Notes: a model not told the origin generated them from the sequence alone. A stretch of DNA of 64,000 nucleotides from RYN-230 sp963704995 (GCA_963704995.1 CAVPIM010000005.1:310001-374000); one strand, 5' to 3'; shown: positions 52,531-62,343, counted from the stretch's first letter. Program-made: numbers and translations.

Positions 52531-54795
52531 TTAAGAGCCGACGGTGGTCTTCTGCACGTGGAGCAGGAACTCCGCGTTGCTCTTGGTCTCCCGCATCCGC
52601 TCCATGAGGACCTCGAGGGCCTGCTGCGGCTCCAGGGCGTGCAGCACGCGGCGGAGCTGCCAGACGATCTTCAGCTCCTCCGGCGTCATCAGGATCTCCT
52701 CCTTGCGGGTGCCGGAGGCGTCCACATCGATGGCGGGGAAGATCCTCTTGTCGGCCAGCTCGCGGCGCAGCCGCAGCTCCATGTTGCCGGTGCCCTTGAA
52801 CTCCTCGAAGATGACCTCGTCCGCGCGGGACCCGGTCTCGATGAGGGCCGTGGCCAGGATGGTCAGCGACCCGCCGTGCTCGATGTTCCGGGCGGCACCG
52901 AAGAACCGCTTCGGCGGGTAGAGCGCGGTGGAGTCCACACCACCGGACATGATCCGGCCGCTGGCCGGGGCGGCCAGGTTGTAGGCCCGGCCGAGCCGGG
53001 TGATGGAGTCCAGCAGCACGACCACGTCGTGACCCATCTCGACCAGCCGCTTGGCCCGCTCGATGGCCAGCTCGGCGACCGTGGTGTGGTCCTCGGCCGG
53101 ACGGTCGAAGGTGGAGTGGATCACCTCGCCCTTGACCGAGCGCTGCATGTCGGTGACTTCCTCAGGCCGCTCGTCCACCAGGACGACCATGAGGTGGCAC
53201 TCCGGGTTGTTCTTGGTGATCGCGTTCGCGATGGCCTGCAGGATCATCGTCTTGCCCGCCTTGGGCGGTGACACGATGAGGCCGCGCTGGCCCTTGCCGA
53301 TCGGGCTGACCAGGTCCATGATCCGGGTGGTCATCACGTTGGCGTCGGTCTCCAGCCGGAGCCGGTCCTGCGGGTACAGCGGGACCAGCTTGGAGAAGTC
53401 CGGGCGGCCGCGGGACTGCTCGGGGTCCAGGCCGTTGATCTTGTCCAGCCGGACCAGCGCGTTGAACTTCTCCCGGCGCTCGCCCTCGCGGGGCTGCCGG
53501 ACCGCGCCCTCGATCACGTCTCCCTTGCGCAGGCCGTGCCTGCGGACCTGGGAGAGCGACACGTACACGTCGTTCGAGCCGGGCAGGTACCCGGTGGTAC
53601 GGATGAATCCGTAGTTGTCGAGCACGTCGAGGATGCCGGCGATCGGGATGAGCACGTCATCCTCGCTCACCACGGGCTCGGGCTCGGCCCCGCCCACGCC
53701 ACGCTCGCGGCGGCGGTTCCGGTTGCGGAACCGGTCGCGGCTGCGGCGGCGCCCCGAGCCGTCGTCATCGTCATCCCCGCCACGGTCTATCACCGGGCCG
53801 CCGCGCTGGCTGTCCCGGCCGTTGCTGCGCTGGTTATTGTCGCGCTGGCCGCCGTCACGCGGGCCGCTGTCGCGCTGGCCACCGTCGCGCTGGCCGCCGT
53901 CGCGCTGGTTACCGTCACGCTGGCTGTCGCGCGGCTCTCCCCCATCCCGCGGGGAACCGTCGCGGGAGGAGTCGTCACGCCGGCCACGCTGGCGCCGCTC
54001 GCCGCGGCGCTGCCCGTCCTGGCCCGGCTGGCCGTCGGCCCGCCCTGCGTTCTCACCCGCGCCGTTCGCGGGCTGGCCGCCCTCAGCGGCAGCCGCTCCG
54101 GCCGGGGCGAAGGCGAGCTGGCCGTCGCCGCCGTTGGCCTGGGCACCCTGTCCGGGAGCGCTGGCCGGTGCCGTGTTCGCCGGTCCGGTGCTGGCCTGCT
54201 CCGTGCTGGCCTGCTCCGTGCTGGCCTGCTCCGTGCTGGCCTGCACTGCGTCGCGGGACCCGCCTCGCCGTGCTTCGCGCGTTGTCGCGGCGGCGTCCTG
54301 CGCCGGGCCAGAAGACTGCGCGGCGCTGCCCACAGCGGGCTGTGTCGTGGTGTCTGAATCCATGGCGTCCTGCTCACGGTGGCGAGGCGCGCCGGCTCCC
54401 GCAGACGCACCACGCTGGACTGAGTTGTCGAGTGCCCCGCTCCCGTTGCCCGCCGGGGCGCCAGCCGCGCGGCCGCTGTCTCGAGCCGGAGCGGCCGTGC
54501 CGCCCTCCCTGCCCTGGATCGCCTCGATGAGCTGGCTCTTGCGCATCCGCCCGGTGCCGGTGATGCCCATCGACTGGGCCAGCCGCTGAAGGTCGGCCAG
54601 CAGCATGCCGGACAGCCCGGAACCGCCGCGGCGGGCGGGTTTGTCGGTCACCGTCTCACCGGCCGGGGCATCCGTGCCCGACGCGCTGCTGGCCGCACCC
54701 GCCGCGGGCGGGGACAGGCCAGGTCCCCCTGAGTAGCCAGGGGACGCCTCAGGCACGCCTGAGGAGCCGGTGAAGAGTTCGGTGGTGTCGCTCAC
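52531..54795 (-). CDS. rho: Transcription termination factor Rho with large disordered insertion
   Basis: 754 residues against about 420 in E. coli. Rho N domain at about 60-100 (LLADLQRLAQSMGITGTGRMRKSQLIEAI). Then comes an insertion of about 280 residues with QASTE repeats and Arg/Gly/Asp/Asn/Gln-rich QRDGGQRD repeats. The RNA-binding cold-shock domain follows (LDVLDNYGFIRTTGYLPG), then the ATPase with Walker A SPPKAGKTM and VVLVDERPEEVTDM. GTG 54795 has AAGGA upstream. Such insertions add RNA binding and may promote condensates. Confidence 0.97.
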   Translation of the reverse strand: MSDTTELFTGSSGVPEASPGYSGGPGLSPPAAGAASSASGTDAPAGETVTDKPARRGGSGLSGMLLADLQRLAQSMGITGTGRMRKSQLIEAIQGREGGTAAPARDSGRAAGAPAGNGSGALDNSVQRGASAGAGAPRHREQDAMDSDTTTQPAVGSAAQSSGPAQDAAATTREARRGGSRDAVQASTEQASTEQASTEQASTGPANTAPASAPGQGAQANGGDGQLAFAPAGAAAAEGGQPANGAGENAGRADGQPGQDGQRRGERRQRGRRDDSSRDGSPRDGGEPRDSQRDGNQRDGGQRDGGQRDSGPRDGGQRDNNQRSNGRDSQRGGPVIDRGGDDDDDGSGRRRSRDRFRNRNRRRERGVGGAEPEPVVSEDDVLIPIAGILDVLDNYGFIRTTGYLPGSNDVYVSLSQVRRHGLRKGDVIEGAVRQPREGERREKFNALVRLDKINGLDPEQSRGRPDFSKLVPLYPQDRLRLETDANVMTTRIMDLVSPIGKGQRGLIVSPPKAGKTMILQAIANAITKNNPECHLMVVLVDERPEEVTDMQRSVKGEVIHSTFDRPAEDHTTVAELAIERAKRLVEMGHDVVVLLDSITRLGRAYNLAAPASGRIMSGGVDSTALYPPKRFFGAARNIEHGGSLTILATALIETGSRADEVIFEEFKGTGNMELRLRRELADKRIFPAIDVDASGTRKEEILMTPEELKIVWQLRRVLHALEPQQALEVLMERMRETKSNAEFLLHVQKTTVGS
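54188..54247 (-). repeat. 15-base tandem repeat in rho coding QASTE
   Basis: Four near-identical 15-base units (plus-strand GTGCTGGCCTGCTCC), three of them exact, coding repeated Gln-Ala-Ser-Thr-Glu in the Rho insertion. Confidence 0.9.
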
Positions 54796-55420
54796 GAGGG
54801 GTCCTTCCCAGGGAGCGGGCGTCGGCCGCGCTCGCGGCCGTTCGACCCGGTGTCACGGCCCGGCGAAAGCTGCCGGGCCCGGTACTGCCCTATCTGTCTT
54901 GCCTCAACCGCCGAGGTCCGCGCGTCCGCCTGTGCCCCGTTTCCGGTCCCGGTCCCGGCCGGCGACCACAGGATTAACCCGGATTCCATGCCTGGAGCAG
55001 GAGTTTCGGAACGAGCCCAGACGGCTGGGGTAGCGCGCCTCGACCTCCCGCCCGCTCCCGGCTCACCGCGACCGCCCCGCGTTTCGTGTATGCGAGGAGG
55101 AGGTGATGACCCGGAGAGTTGACGGAGCGTCACTGACCCCGCCCGGCGGTCAAGCCGGTCACGAAGCAAGTGACGGGCGAGCACCTGGCCCCATGATGGG
55201 GTATCTGGTGCAGCACCCACCTTAACACTAGGAGAGCCCACAGCATTCCCCCGGCACCGGTCCGTGTGTCGTGAATGACCCTGTCCAGTCTTGCGGCTTC
55301 TCCCGCGCGACCCTTCCAGGGCAGCCGGGCAGGCGTGCACCGGGTGGGTGTCCGGGAGATCGGTGTCCGGGAACTGTATCCAGGAGCACTTCGTCCAGTA
55401 ACACTGCGTCCGGGTACGCG
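54796..55420 (-). other. Long gap upstream of rho, probable rho leader
   Basis: 625 bases between the thrB stop and the rho start with no supported gene. A hairpin GGCCCGGC/GCCGGGCC sits at 54857-54879, 62-84 bases ahead of rho, and CCCCAT-G-ATGGGG at 55189-55201. A TAGTGT hexamer on the minus strand at 55230-55225 could be a -10. A long leader suits Rho autoregulation, which is known for rho genes; no specific element can be named. Confidence 0.5.
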
Positions 55421-56425
55421 TCACCGCGCGCTGTCTCTGGGGCGTTCGCCTGGCACGGCGGTCTGGAGGGTAGCGCCTTGCCGGTCGATGGCCAGGGGGC
55501 TTATACGCCATCCGATACCCGTTTCCGCCGCGATTGAATCCACCAGGTCAGGCCCGCCGGCCGCGCCCGGCACCGTGAACGCGAGTACAGAGGGGCCGGC
55601 CCCGGAGACCACCGCGGCCACCCCGGCCGCGCGCAGGCGGCCGAGAAGGTCCGCGGTGCGCGGCATGACCCCGGCCCGGTACGGCTGGTGCAGGAAGTCC
55701 TCGGTGGCGTCGAACAGCACGTCCGGGACCCGGGTCAGCGCGGCGACCAGCAGCGCAGCGCGGGCCGCGTTGGCGGCCGCGTCCCGATGCGGCACCGCGG
55801 CCGGCAGCGCGCCCCGTGCTGTGTGCGTGGACAGGCTTTCCTCCGCAACGAAAACCACCGGCCGGATCTCCTCCAGCACCGGCAGGCGGACCACGCGGGG
55901 ACCGGGCGGGACCGCCGGGGCCGGGCCGCCGTCCAGGCTGGCGGTCTGCCGTGGGGTCCAGGAGATGGTCAGCCCGCCGTGCAGGCACGCGGCCACGTTG
56001 TCCGGATGCCCTTCCAGGCTGGTGGCCAGGGCGAGAACGGCGCCGTCCGGCAGCAGGCCTGCCCCGTCCCGGGCGAGCCCGCGGGCGGCCAGGATGCCGG
56101 TCACGATGGCGGCGGCCGACGAGCCGAGCCCGCGGCTGTGCGGGATCGCGTTGAGGCTGCGCAGGCCGAGACCGGGGGGCTGGCCGCCGAGCACGTCGAA
56201 CGCGGCGCGCATGGCCCGCACCACGAGGTGGGACTCGCCCGCACTGGCGGTCTCGCTGCTCTCGCCGGACACCTCGATGTCCAGCCCGCCGCTGGTCACC
56301 CGGGCCACGGTCACGTCGTGCAGGGACAGCGCGAGGCCGAGGGCGTCGTACCCGGGGCCGAGGTTGGCGCTGCTGGCCGGGGCCCGGACCACGACCGGCC
56401 TGTCCCGCCACCGGGATCCGCTCAC
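55421..56425 (-). CDS. thrB: Homoserine kinase
   Basis: 334-residue GHMP kinase making O-phosphohomoserine for threonine synthase. Motif 1 VRAPASSANLGPGYDALGLAL, ATP loop PHSRGLGSSAAAIVTGI, motif 3 VVSGAGPSVLAF. GTG 56425 is five bases after AGGAG. It follows thrC by about 117 bases on the same strand, closing the hom-thrC-thrB set. Confidence 0.97.
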   Translation of the reverse strand: MSGSRWRDRPVVVRAPASSANLGPGYDALGLALSLHDVTVARVTSGGLDIEVSGESSETASAGESHLVVRAMRAAFDVLGGQPPGLGLRSLNAIPHSRGLGSSAAAIVTGILAARGLARDGAGLLPDGAVLALATSLEGHPDNVAACLHGGLTISWTPRQTASLDGGPAPAVPPGPRVVRLPVLEEIRPVVFVAEESLSTHTARGALPAAVPHRDAAANAARAALLVAALTRVPDVLFDATEDFLHQPYRAGVMPRTADLLGRLRAAGVAAVVSGAGPSVLAFTVPGAAGGPDLVDSIAAETGIGWRISPLAIDRQGATLQTAVPGERPRDSAR

Positions 56426-56542
56426 AGCTTCTCCTGAGATATTCGCGCCGTCCGGCCAACAAAACCCCACCAGCCACTCGCCCGGGCCTGACGGCCCAGG
56501 CTCGCTAGCCGGTACCGTACGGCGCTCATGGAACTGTGCTCC

Positions 56543-57634
56543 TCAGGCCAGGCCCAGAGCGGCCGCGGCGGCCCCGCTGTCCGCGGGCACGGTGATCGGG
56601 GCGGGAGCGGCCGACACCGCCCAGTCCGGGTCCTTGAGCCCGTTGCCGGTCACCGTGCACACCACCCGGGAACCGGGTGCGACCTGGCCTTGTTCCCGGG
56701 CCTGGAGTAGTCCGGCCACCCCGGCGGCCGAGGCCAGCTCGCCGAACACGGCCTCCTTGGATGCGAGCAGCCGGTACGCCGCGAAGATCTGCCGGTCGGT
56801 GACCGAGTCGATGAGACCGCCCGAGGCGTCCCGGGCGGCCTCGGCCAGCCCCCAGGAGGCCGGGTTGCCGATCCGGATCGCGGTCGCGATGGTCTGCGGG
56901 GCGCGGACCGGCTCGCCGCGGACGATGGGCGCGGCCCCGCTGGCCTGGAAGCCGAGCATCCGGGGGGTCTTGGTGGCCCGCCCGGCCGCGGCGTACTGGG
57001 TGTAGCCCATCCAGTAGGCGGAGATGTTGCCCGCGTTGCCGACCGGCAGGCAGTGCACGTCGGGAGCGTCGCCGAGCGCGTCCACGATCTCGAACGCCGC
57101 GCTCTTCTGGCCTTCCAGCCGGTCCGCGTTGACGGAGTTGACCAGCGCGACGGGGTAGTCGGTGGCGAGCTTGCGGGCCAGTTCGAGGCAGTCGTCGAAG
57201 TTGCCGTCCACCTGGAGCAGCTTGGCCCCGTGCACCAGGGCCTGGGCCAGCTTGCCGAGCGCGATCTTGCCGCGGGGCACCAGGACGGCGCAGGACAGCC
57301 CGGCGCGGGCCGCGTAGGCCGCGGCGCTCGCGCTGGTGTTGCCGGTGGAGGCGCAGATGACGGCGGTGGCGCCGCGGCTGACGGCCATGCTGACCGCCAT
57401 CGTCATACCCCGGTCCTTGAAGGAGCCGGTCGGGTTGGCCCCCTCGACCTTGAGGTACACCTCGCAGCCAGTCCGCTCGGAGAGCACCGGGGCGGGCAGC
57501 AGCGGCGTGGCGCCCTCCCCCAGCGTGATCACCGGGCTGGTGTCCGGCAGCGGCGGGAGCCACTCCCGGTACTGCTCGATCACGCCGCGCCAGGGCACGT
57601 ACCCCGCCGCCGCGGAGGTCACATCCGCAGTCAT
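56543..57634 (-). CDS. thrC: Threonine synthase
   Basis: 363-residue PLP enzyme converting O-phosphohomoserine to threonine. The PLP lysine is in NPTGSFKDRGMT; the phosphate-binding loop is VGNAGNISAYW; CASTGNTSASAAAYAA is conserved. ATG 57634 overlaps the hom stop as ATGA, so the two are coupled. Confidence 0.97.
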   Translation of the reverse strand: MTADVTSAAAGYVPWRGVIEQYREWLPPLPDTSPVITLGEGATPLLPAPVLSERTGCEVYLKVEGANPTGSFKDRGMTMAVSMAVSRGATAVICASTGNTSASAAAYAARAGLSCAVLVPRGKIALGKLAQALVHGAKLLQVDGNFDDCLELARKLATDYPVALVNSVNADRLEGQKSAAFEIVDALGDAPDVHCLPVGNAGNISAYWMGYTQYAAAGRATKTPRMLGFQASGAAPIVRGEPVRAPQTIATAIRIGNPASWGLAEAARDASGGLIDSVTDRQIFAAYRLLASKEAVFGELASAAGVAGLLQAREQGQVAPGSRVVCTVTGNGLKDPDWAVSAAPAPITVPADSGAAAAALGLA

Positions 57635-58920
57635 TCGTCCCCCTCGCCTTCCACCCGCATCACGCTGGCCACGGCCCGTACGGAGTCCATCGTCTCCAGT
57701 TCGGTGACGCAGCGCGAGAGCGCGGCGTCCGGCGCGGCGTGGGTCACGATCACCAGCTGGGCGTCCTCGCCGCGGCCCTCCTGGCGCACCGCCTTGATGG
57801 AGACCTCATGCCGGGCGTAGGTCTCCGCGACCGCGGCCAGCACGCCGGGCTTGTCCGCGACGTCCAGGGCGACGTGGTACCGGGTCCGTGCCTTTCCCAT
57901 CGGGAGCGCCCGCAGCTTCGCGTAGGTGGACGGGTCCGGGCCGCGGGTGCCGGCGATCAGGTTGCGGGCCACGGCGACCACGTCACCGAGCACGGCGCTG
58001 GCGGTCGGCACTCCCCCGGCACCCGCGCCGTAGAACATCAGCCGCCCGGCCGCTTCCGCCTCCACGAACACCGCGTTGTAGGCCTCGCGCACGCCGGCCA
58101 GCGGGTGGGTGCGCGGGATCATCGCGGGGTGGGCGCGGACCGAGACGCCACCGTCCCGGCGCTCGCAGATCGCGAGCATCTTGACCACGTGCCCGAGCTC
58201 CCGGGCGCTCGCGATGTCCGCGGCCGTGACGCCGGTGATGCCCTCCCGGTACACATCGGCCGCGGTGACCCCGGTGTGGAAGGCCAGGCCGGCCAGGATG
58301 GCCGCCTTGGCCGCGGCGTCGAAGCCCTCGATGTCGGCGGTGGGGTCGGGCTCGGCGTAGCCGAGCGCCTGGGCCTCCTCCAGCGCGTCCGCGAACCCGG
58401 CGCCCGAGGTGTCCATCCGGTCCAGGATGTAGTTGGTGGTGCCGTTGACGATGCCCAGGACCCGGTGCACCGTGTCCCCGGCCAGCGACTCGCGCAGCGG
58501 CCGCAGCAGCGGGATGGCCCCGGCCACCGCGGCCTCGTAGTAGAGGTCGGTCCCGTTTTCCCTGGCCGCCTCGTGCAGGGTGGCGCCGTCCTCGGCGAGC
58601 AGCGCCTTGTTGGCCGAGACCACGGACTTGCCGGACTTCATCGCGGCGAGCAGGACCGAGCGGACCGGCTCGATGCCGCCGATCACCTCGATCACGATGT
58701 CCACGTCCGGCCGCGTGACCAGGTCCATCGAGTCGGCGGTGAGCAGGGCGGGATCCACGGCCACGGCGCGGGCGCGGCCCGGGCGCCGCACCGCGACCCC
58801 GGCTACCTCCAGCCGGGCGCCGATCCGCGCGTCAAGGTCGGCGGACTGCTGGGTGAGCAGCCGGTACACCTCCGAGCCCACCGTGCCGCAGCCCAGCAAC
58901 GCCACTTTCAACGTCCGCAC
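57631..58920 (-). CDS. hom: Homoserine dehydrogenase
   Basis: 429 residues. NAD(P) motif VALLGCGTVGSEVYRLL; catalytic core GGIEPVRSVLLAAMKSGKSVVSANKALLAEDG and NGTTNYILDRM. C-terminal ACT domain (YHVALDVADKPGVLAAVAETYARHEVSIKAVRQ) for threonine feedback inhibition. GTG 58920. It lies between lysA and thrC, at the branch of the aspartate pathway. Confidence 0.98.
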   Translation of the reverse strand: MRTLKVALLGCGTVGSEVYRLLTQQSADLDARIGARLEVAGVAVRRPGRARAVAVDPALLTADSMDLVTRPDVDIVIEVIGGIEPVRSVLLAAMKSGKSVVSANKALLAEDGATLHEAARENGTDLYYEAAVAGAIPLLRPLRESLAGDTVHRVLGIVNGTTNYILDRMDTSGAGFADALEEAQALGYAEPDPTADIEGFDAAAKAAILAGLAFHTGVTAADVYREGITGVTAADIASARELGHVVKMLAICERRDGGVSVRAHPAMIPRTHPLAGVREAYNAVFVEAEAAGRLMFYGAGAGGVPTASAVLGDVVAVARNLIAGTRGPDPSTYAKLRALPMGKARTRYHVALDVADKPGVLAAVAETYARHEVSIKAVRQEGRGEDAQLVIVTHAAPDAALSRCVTELETMDSVRAVASVMRVEGEGDE

Positions 58921-58956
58921 TACGGCATCACCCTAGGTCTCGTCGGTACTGGCCGG

Positions 58957-60429
58957 TCATCCGGCGTCCAGCCGGAGCAGGTCGTCGATGGTCTCGCGGC
59001 GGAGCAGCAGCCGGGCCGCGCCATCCCGGACGGCCACCACGGCCGGCTTGGTGACGTGGTTGTAGTTGCTGGCCATCGACCGGCAGTACGCCCCGGTGGC
59101 CGCGACCGCGAGCAGGTCACCCGGGACCAGATCGGACGGCAGGTAGGTGTCCCGGACCACGATGTCCCCGCTCTCGCAGTGCCTGCCGACGATCCTGGAC
59201 AGCATCGGCGGCGCCGCCGACTCGCGGGAGGCAAGCACGCAGGTGTACTCGGCGTCGTACAGCGCGGTCCGGATGTTGTCGCTCATCCCGCCGTCCACGC
59301 TCACGTAGGTGCGCAGCCCGTCCACGTCCTTGACCGTCCCGACCTCGTACAGCGTAACCGTGCCGGGCCCGGCGATGGCACGCCCCGGCTCAACGGTCAG
59401 CCGCGGCATGGCCAGGCCCGCCGCGGCGCACTGGGCGCGCACGATCTCGTGCAGGTTCTGGGCGATGACCTTGATGTCCGCCGGGTCGTCGTCGGGCGTG
59501 TAGGCGATGCCCAGGCCGCCGCCGAGGTTCAGCTCGCTGATCACGATGCCGTGCTCGTCGCGGATCCGGACGGCCAGGCTCAGTACCCGGCGGGCGGCCG
59601 CCTCGAAGCCGTCGGTGTCGAAGATCTGCGAGCCGATGTGCGAGTGCAGCCCGGCCAGTTCCAGCCCGGGGCAGGCCAGCACCCGGCGCACCGCCTCGTC
59701 GGCCGCGCCGGAGGACAGCGAGAACCCGAACTTCTGGTCGTCGTGCGCGGTGGCCACGAACTCGTGGGTGTGCGCCTCCACCCCGGTGGTGACGCGGACC
59801 AGCACCCTGGGCCGCGGAGTGGGGCCTGGCCCGTTCCCGGCTGGCCCGTTCCCGCCGGGCCGGTTCCCGGCGGCACCGTTCCCGGAAGCACTACGGCCAG
59901 GCACCGGCGGGTCGGTCAGGTAGGCGAGGCGGGCAATCTCCTCGAACGAGTCAACCACGATGTGACCCACGCGAGTGTCCAGGGCGCGGGCCAGCTCGCC
60001 CTCCAGCTTGTTGCTGCCGTGCAGGGTGATCATCTCCGGCGGCACGCCCGCCTGGAGCGCGACCTCCAGCTCCCCGCCGGTGCACACGTCGACGCCGAGG
60101 CCTTCCTCGGTGATCCAGCGCAGCACGCCGCGGGAGCAGAAGGCCTTGGCCGCGTAGAACACCCCGGCCTGCGCCCCGAACGCCTGGCGGTAGCCGCGGC
60201 AGCGCTGCCGGAAGTCGTCCTCGTCGCAGACGAACAAGGGCGTGCCGAACTCGGCGGCCAGGTCCCGGACGTCCAGTCCGCCGATGGTGATCACGCCGTC
60301 CGTCCGGCCGGCCGAATACGGCCAGATCCCCGGGTGCAAGGCGTTGAGGTCCCGGGGCGGCGCCGGCGGGTGCTCGGCGGGCAGCACGTCGGCGTGCCGC
60401 GGTCCGGCGGGGTGGGCGACACGGCTCAT
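58957..60429 (-). CDS. lysA: Diaminopimelate decarboxylase
   Basis: 490-residue fold-III PLP enzyme, last step of lysine synthesis. The PLP lysine is in VFYAAKAFCSRGV; HSHIGSQI and ELNLGGGLGIAY are conserved; the C-terminal active site has CESGDIV. An insertion of about 25 residues rich in Gly/Asn/Pro (SGNGAAGNRPGGNG, about 59810-59900) sits before VLVRVTTGVEAHTHEF and is not part of the usual fold. Downstream of nrtL with a 76-base gap. Confidence 0.97.
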   Translation of the reverse strand: MSRVAHPAGPRHADVLPAEHPPAPPRDLNALHPGIWPYSAGRTDGVITIGGLDVRDLAAEFGTPLFVCDEDDFRQRCRGYRQAFGAQAGVFYAAKAFCSRGVLRWITEEGLGVDVCTGGELEVALQAGVPPEMITLHGSNKLEGELARALDTRVGHIVVDSFEEIARLAYLTDPPVPGRSASGNGAAGNRPGGNGPAGNGPGPTPRPRVLVRVTTGVEAHTHEFVATAHDDQKFGFSLSSGAADEAVRRVLACPGLELAGLHSHIGSQIFDTDGFEAAARRVLSLAVRIRDEHGIVISELNLGGGLGIAYTPDDDPADIKVIAQNLHEIVRAQCAAAGLAMPRLTVEPGRAIAGPGTVTLYEVGTVKDVDGLRTYVSVDGGMSDNIRTALYDAEYTCVLASRESAAPPMLSRIVGRHCESGDIVVRDTYLPSDLVPGDLLAVAATGAYCRSMASNYNHVTKPAVVAVRDGAARLLLRRETIDDLLRLDAG

Positions 60430-60505
60430 GACACGGTCCTCGCTGGTCGGTCTGGTGTGTTCTGCTGCGTCCCGGCCGCTGGCCAGGCGGGCCGGGTGGA
60501 GCTGG

Positions 60506-61723
60506 CTACATCCGGCCAGGCGCGTTGATGCCCAGCAACCGCAGGCCGGTCGCCAGGACCGTCCGCGCGGCGCTGGCCAGCTGCAGCCGGGCCTGGATGA
60601 GCTCCCCGCCCGCCGGTGCGCGGCCCGCGGGCGGCGGGCCGGGCGGGACCGAGCCCGGCCCCATCAACGGGCAGGCCTCCTGCCAGCTGAAATACCGGCT
60701 GGCCAGCTCCTCCAGGTAGACCGCGACCACGTGCGGCTGCCGGCGGCGCGCCGCCCCGGCTGCCCGTTCCGGGAGCCAGGACATCGCGTCGAGCAGCACC
60801 CGCTCGCTGGGGTGCGCGAGCAGGCACGGCTGGAACCGCTCCGCATCCGGCCCTGGCAGCCCGAGGTCAGCGGCCTGCCGGAGCGCGGACGCGGCGTGAG
60901 CGTGCGCGTACCGGACAGCATAGGCGGGATTGCCCAGGTGCTGCGCGGCCACGGCCCGTGGGTCGAGGTCCGGCCCTGGCGGCCGGGGAACACCACTGGC
61001 CAGCAGGCTGAGCGCGAACCGGACGGCGTCCTCCCCCGCGTACGCGATGGCTTCCGCGACCGGCCCGGCCTGCCCGGGGCTGGGTGCCGCCCGACTGGCC
61101 TCCCCCTGACTGGCCTGGCCCTGGCCGGCGTCCACCGGGCGGGCCTTCCCTGGCCGGGACTCGTCCGGGCCGGGCTCCTCCGGGCGCGCCGGTATCCAGA
61201 TGACCTCGGCGCCTGCGGCCTCAGCCAGCCGTCCGGCCTGTTCCGCGGTGAGCCGCTCGCGGGCGTCCTGCCAGTCCGGTGCGCTGGCCAGCCGGGCGTC
61301 CTGCGGCGCGGTCACCCACGTCCCGTTCAGGGCCAGGCTCCGGGCACACCCCGGCCCGGCCCCGGTGATCCGGGCCGCCAGCCCGGCCAGGGCACCGGGG
61401 GTGACCGTAAGAGAGAGGTAGCCGCTTCCGGTGACGCTGACATCGCTCAGCCTGACGTGGCCGCTCTCCTCCGGCATCGACCGCAACGCCGCGGCGAGCA
61501 CGGCGGCGACCCGGGCCGGGTCCGCGGCCAGGCGGCGGGCCAGCACGAACGGCAGCGTGGTCGCGTAGCTGCCGGGACCGCCGCCCGCCGCGGGCGGCAC
61601 CGGCCGCCAGGTGCCGGTGGCCAGGACGGGCAGCCGGCTGAGGTCGGCGCCGCCCGGCAGCTCACCAGAGGCCACGGCCATAGCGGCCGCCGCCGCGAGC
61701 ACGGCGCTGAGGTCCCCGGTCAT
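60506..61723 (-). CDS. nrtL: ArgS-related anticodon-binding protein NrtL
   Basis: 405 residues. The N-terminus resembles the additional domain of arginyl-tRNA synthetase (GSYATTLPFVLARRLAADPARVA). The C-terminus is a DALR anticodon-binding domain (NPAYAVRYAHAHAASALRQA, LEELASRYFSWQEACPL, LASAARTVLATGLRLLGINAPGRM). There is no HIGH or KMSKS catalytic domain; the middle is low complexity. It cannot charge tRNA and matches the paralogue called NrtL found beside lysA in actinobacteria. Role unknown. ATG 61723 (or GTG 61726) is assigned without a clear ribosome site. Confidence 0.85.
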   Translation of the reverse strand: MTGDLSAVLAAAAAMAVASGELPGGADLSRLPVLATGTWRPVPPAAGGGPGSYATTLPFVLARRLAADPARVAAVLAAALRSMPEESGHVRLSDVSVTGSGYLSLTVTPGALAGLAARITGAGPGCARSLALNGTWVTAPQDARLASAPDWQDARERLTAEQAGRLAEAAGAEVIWIPARPEEPGPDESRPGKARPVDAGQGQASQGEASRAAPSPGQAGPVAEAIAYAGEDAVRFALSLLASGVPRPPGPDLDPRAVAAQHLGNPAYAVRYAHAHAASALRQAADLGLPGPDAERFQPCLLAHPSERVLLDAMSWLPERAAGAARRRQPHVVAVYLEELASRYFSWQEACPLMGPGSVPPGPPPAGRAPAGGELIQARLQLASAARTVLATGLRLLGINAPGRM

Positions 61724-61839
61724 CACAGATGAGCAGGCTATCCGGGTGATCCGGCGGAGAGGCCTCGCGTTGCGGCCGGGGGTGGCCACCGGGGGCAGTT
61801 CAGCGCTGCGGGTGAGCCGGGCGCAGGCGCCCGCTGGGC

Positions 61840-62337
61840 TCAGGAAGGCCCGGGCCGGTCGCCGGGGAGGTGGCCGGTTTCGTTATCTGGTCCGCTGGTT
61901 TCACCGAGCGCGCCGGCCTGCGCTGTCGCGGCGCCCTCGGCCTCGCGGGCTTCGCTGGTCGCGGCCCCAGCCAGCTCGCGGACGACCCGGATCATCTCTC
62001 CCGGGTCGAACGGCTTGGTCAGGTAGGCGTCCACGCCGATCTCGCGGCCGCGGTTCTTGTCGTCCTCCTGCGCCCGCGCGGTGATCAGGACGACGCGGAT
62101 CCGGCTGGTCTGCGGGTTGCGGCGCAACTGGCCCGCGGTCACCCAGCCGTCCAGGCGGGGCATCATCACGTCGAGCGTGATCACGTCCGGGTCGATCGCC
62201 GCGACCTTGTCCAGGCAGTCCTGGCCATCCACGGCCGTGGCGACGTCAAACCCTTCCAGGGTTAGGTTGACGGCGATGAGCTGCCTAATCACCTCATCGT
62301 CATCTACCACGAGCACGCGTCCCAGAGCCTGCGCCAC
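61840..62337 (-). CDS. Stand-alone response-regulator receiver protein
   Basis: 165 residues, CheY-like domain without an output domain. Acidic triad VVDDDEV, phospho-acceptor Asp in DVITLDVMMPRLDG, conserved Thr in VVLITARAQ and Lys in AYLTKPFDP. A low-complexity Ala/Glu/Gly tail follows. No histidine kinase is nearby. GTG 62337 is preceded by TAGCCT with exactly six bases between, so probably a leaderless transcript. Confidence 0.9.
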   Translation of the reverse strand: MAQALGRVLVVDDDEVIRQLIAVNLTLEGFDVATAVDGQDCLDKVAAIDPDVITLDVMMPRLDGWVTAGQLRRNPQTSRIRVVLITARAQEDDKNRGREIGVDAYLTKPFDPGEMIRVVRELAGAATSEAREAEGAATAQAGALGETSGPDNETGHLPGDRPGPS

Positions 62338-62343
62338 GGCGTG

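Noticed and set aside
57739..60528. 929-codon open frame on the plus strand
   Set aside because: Antisense to hom and lysA; composition almost entirely Gly/Arg/His/Asp/Val.
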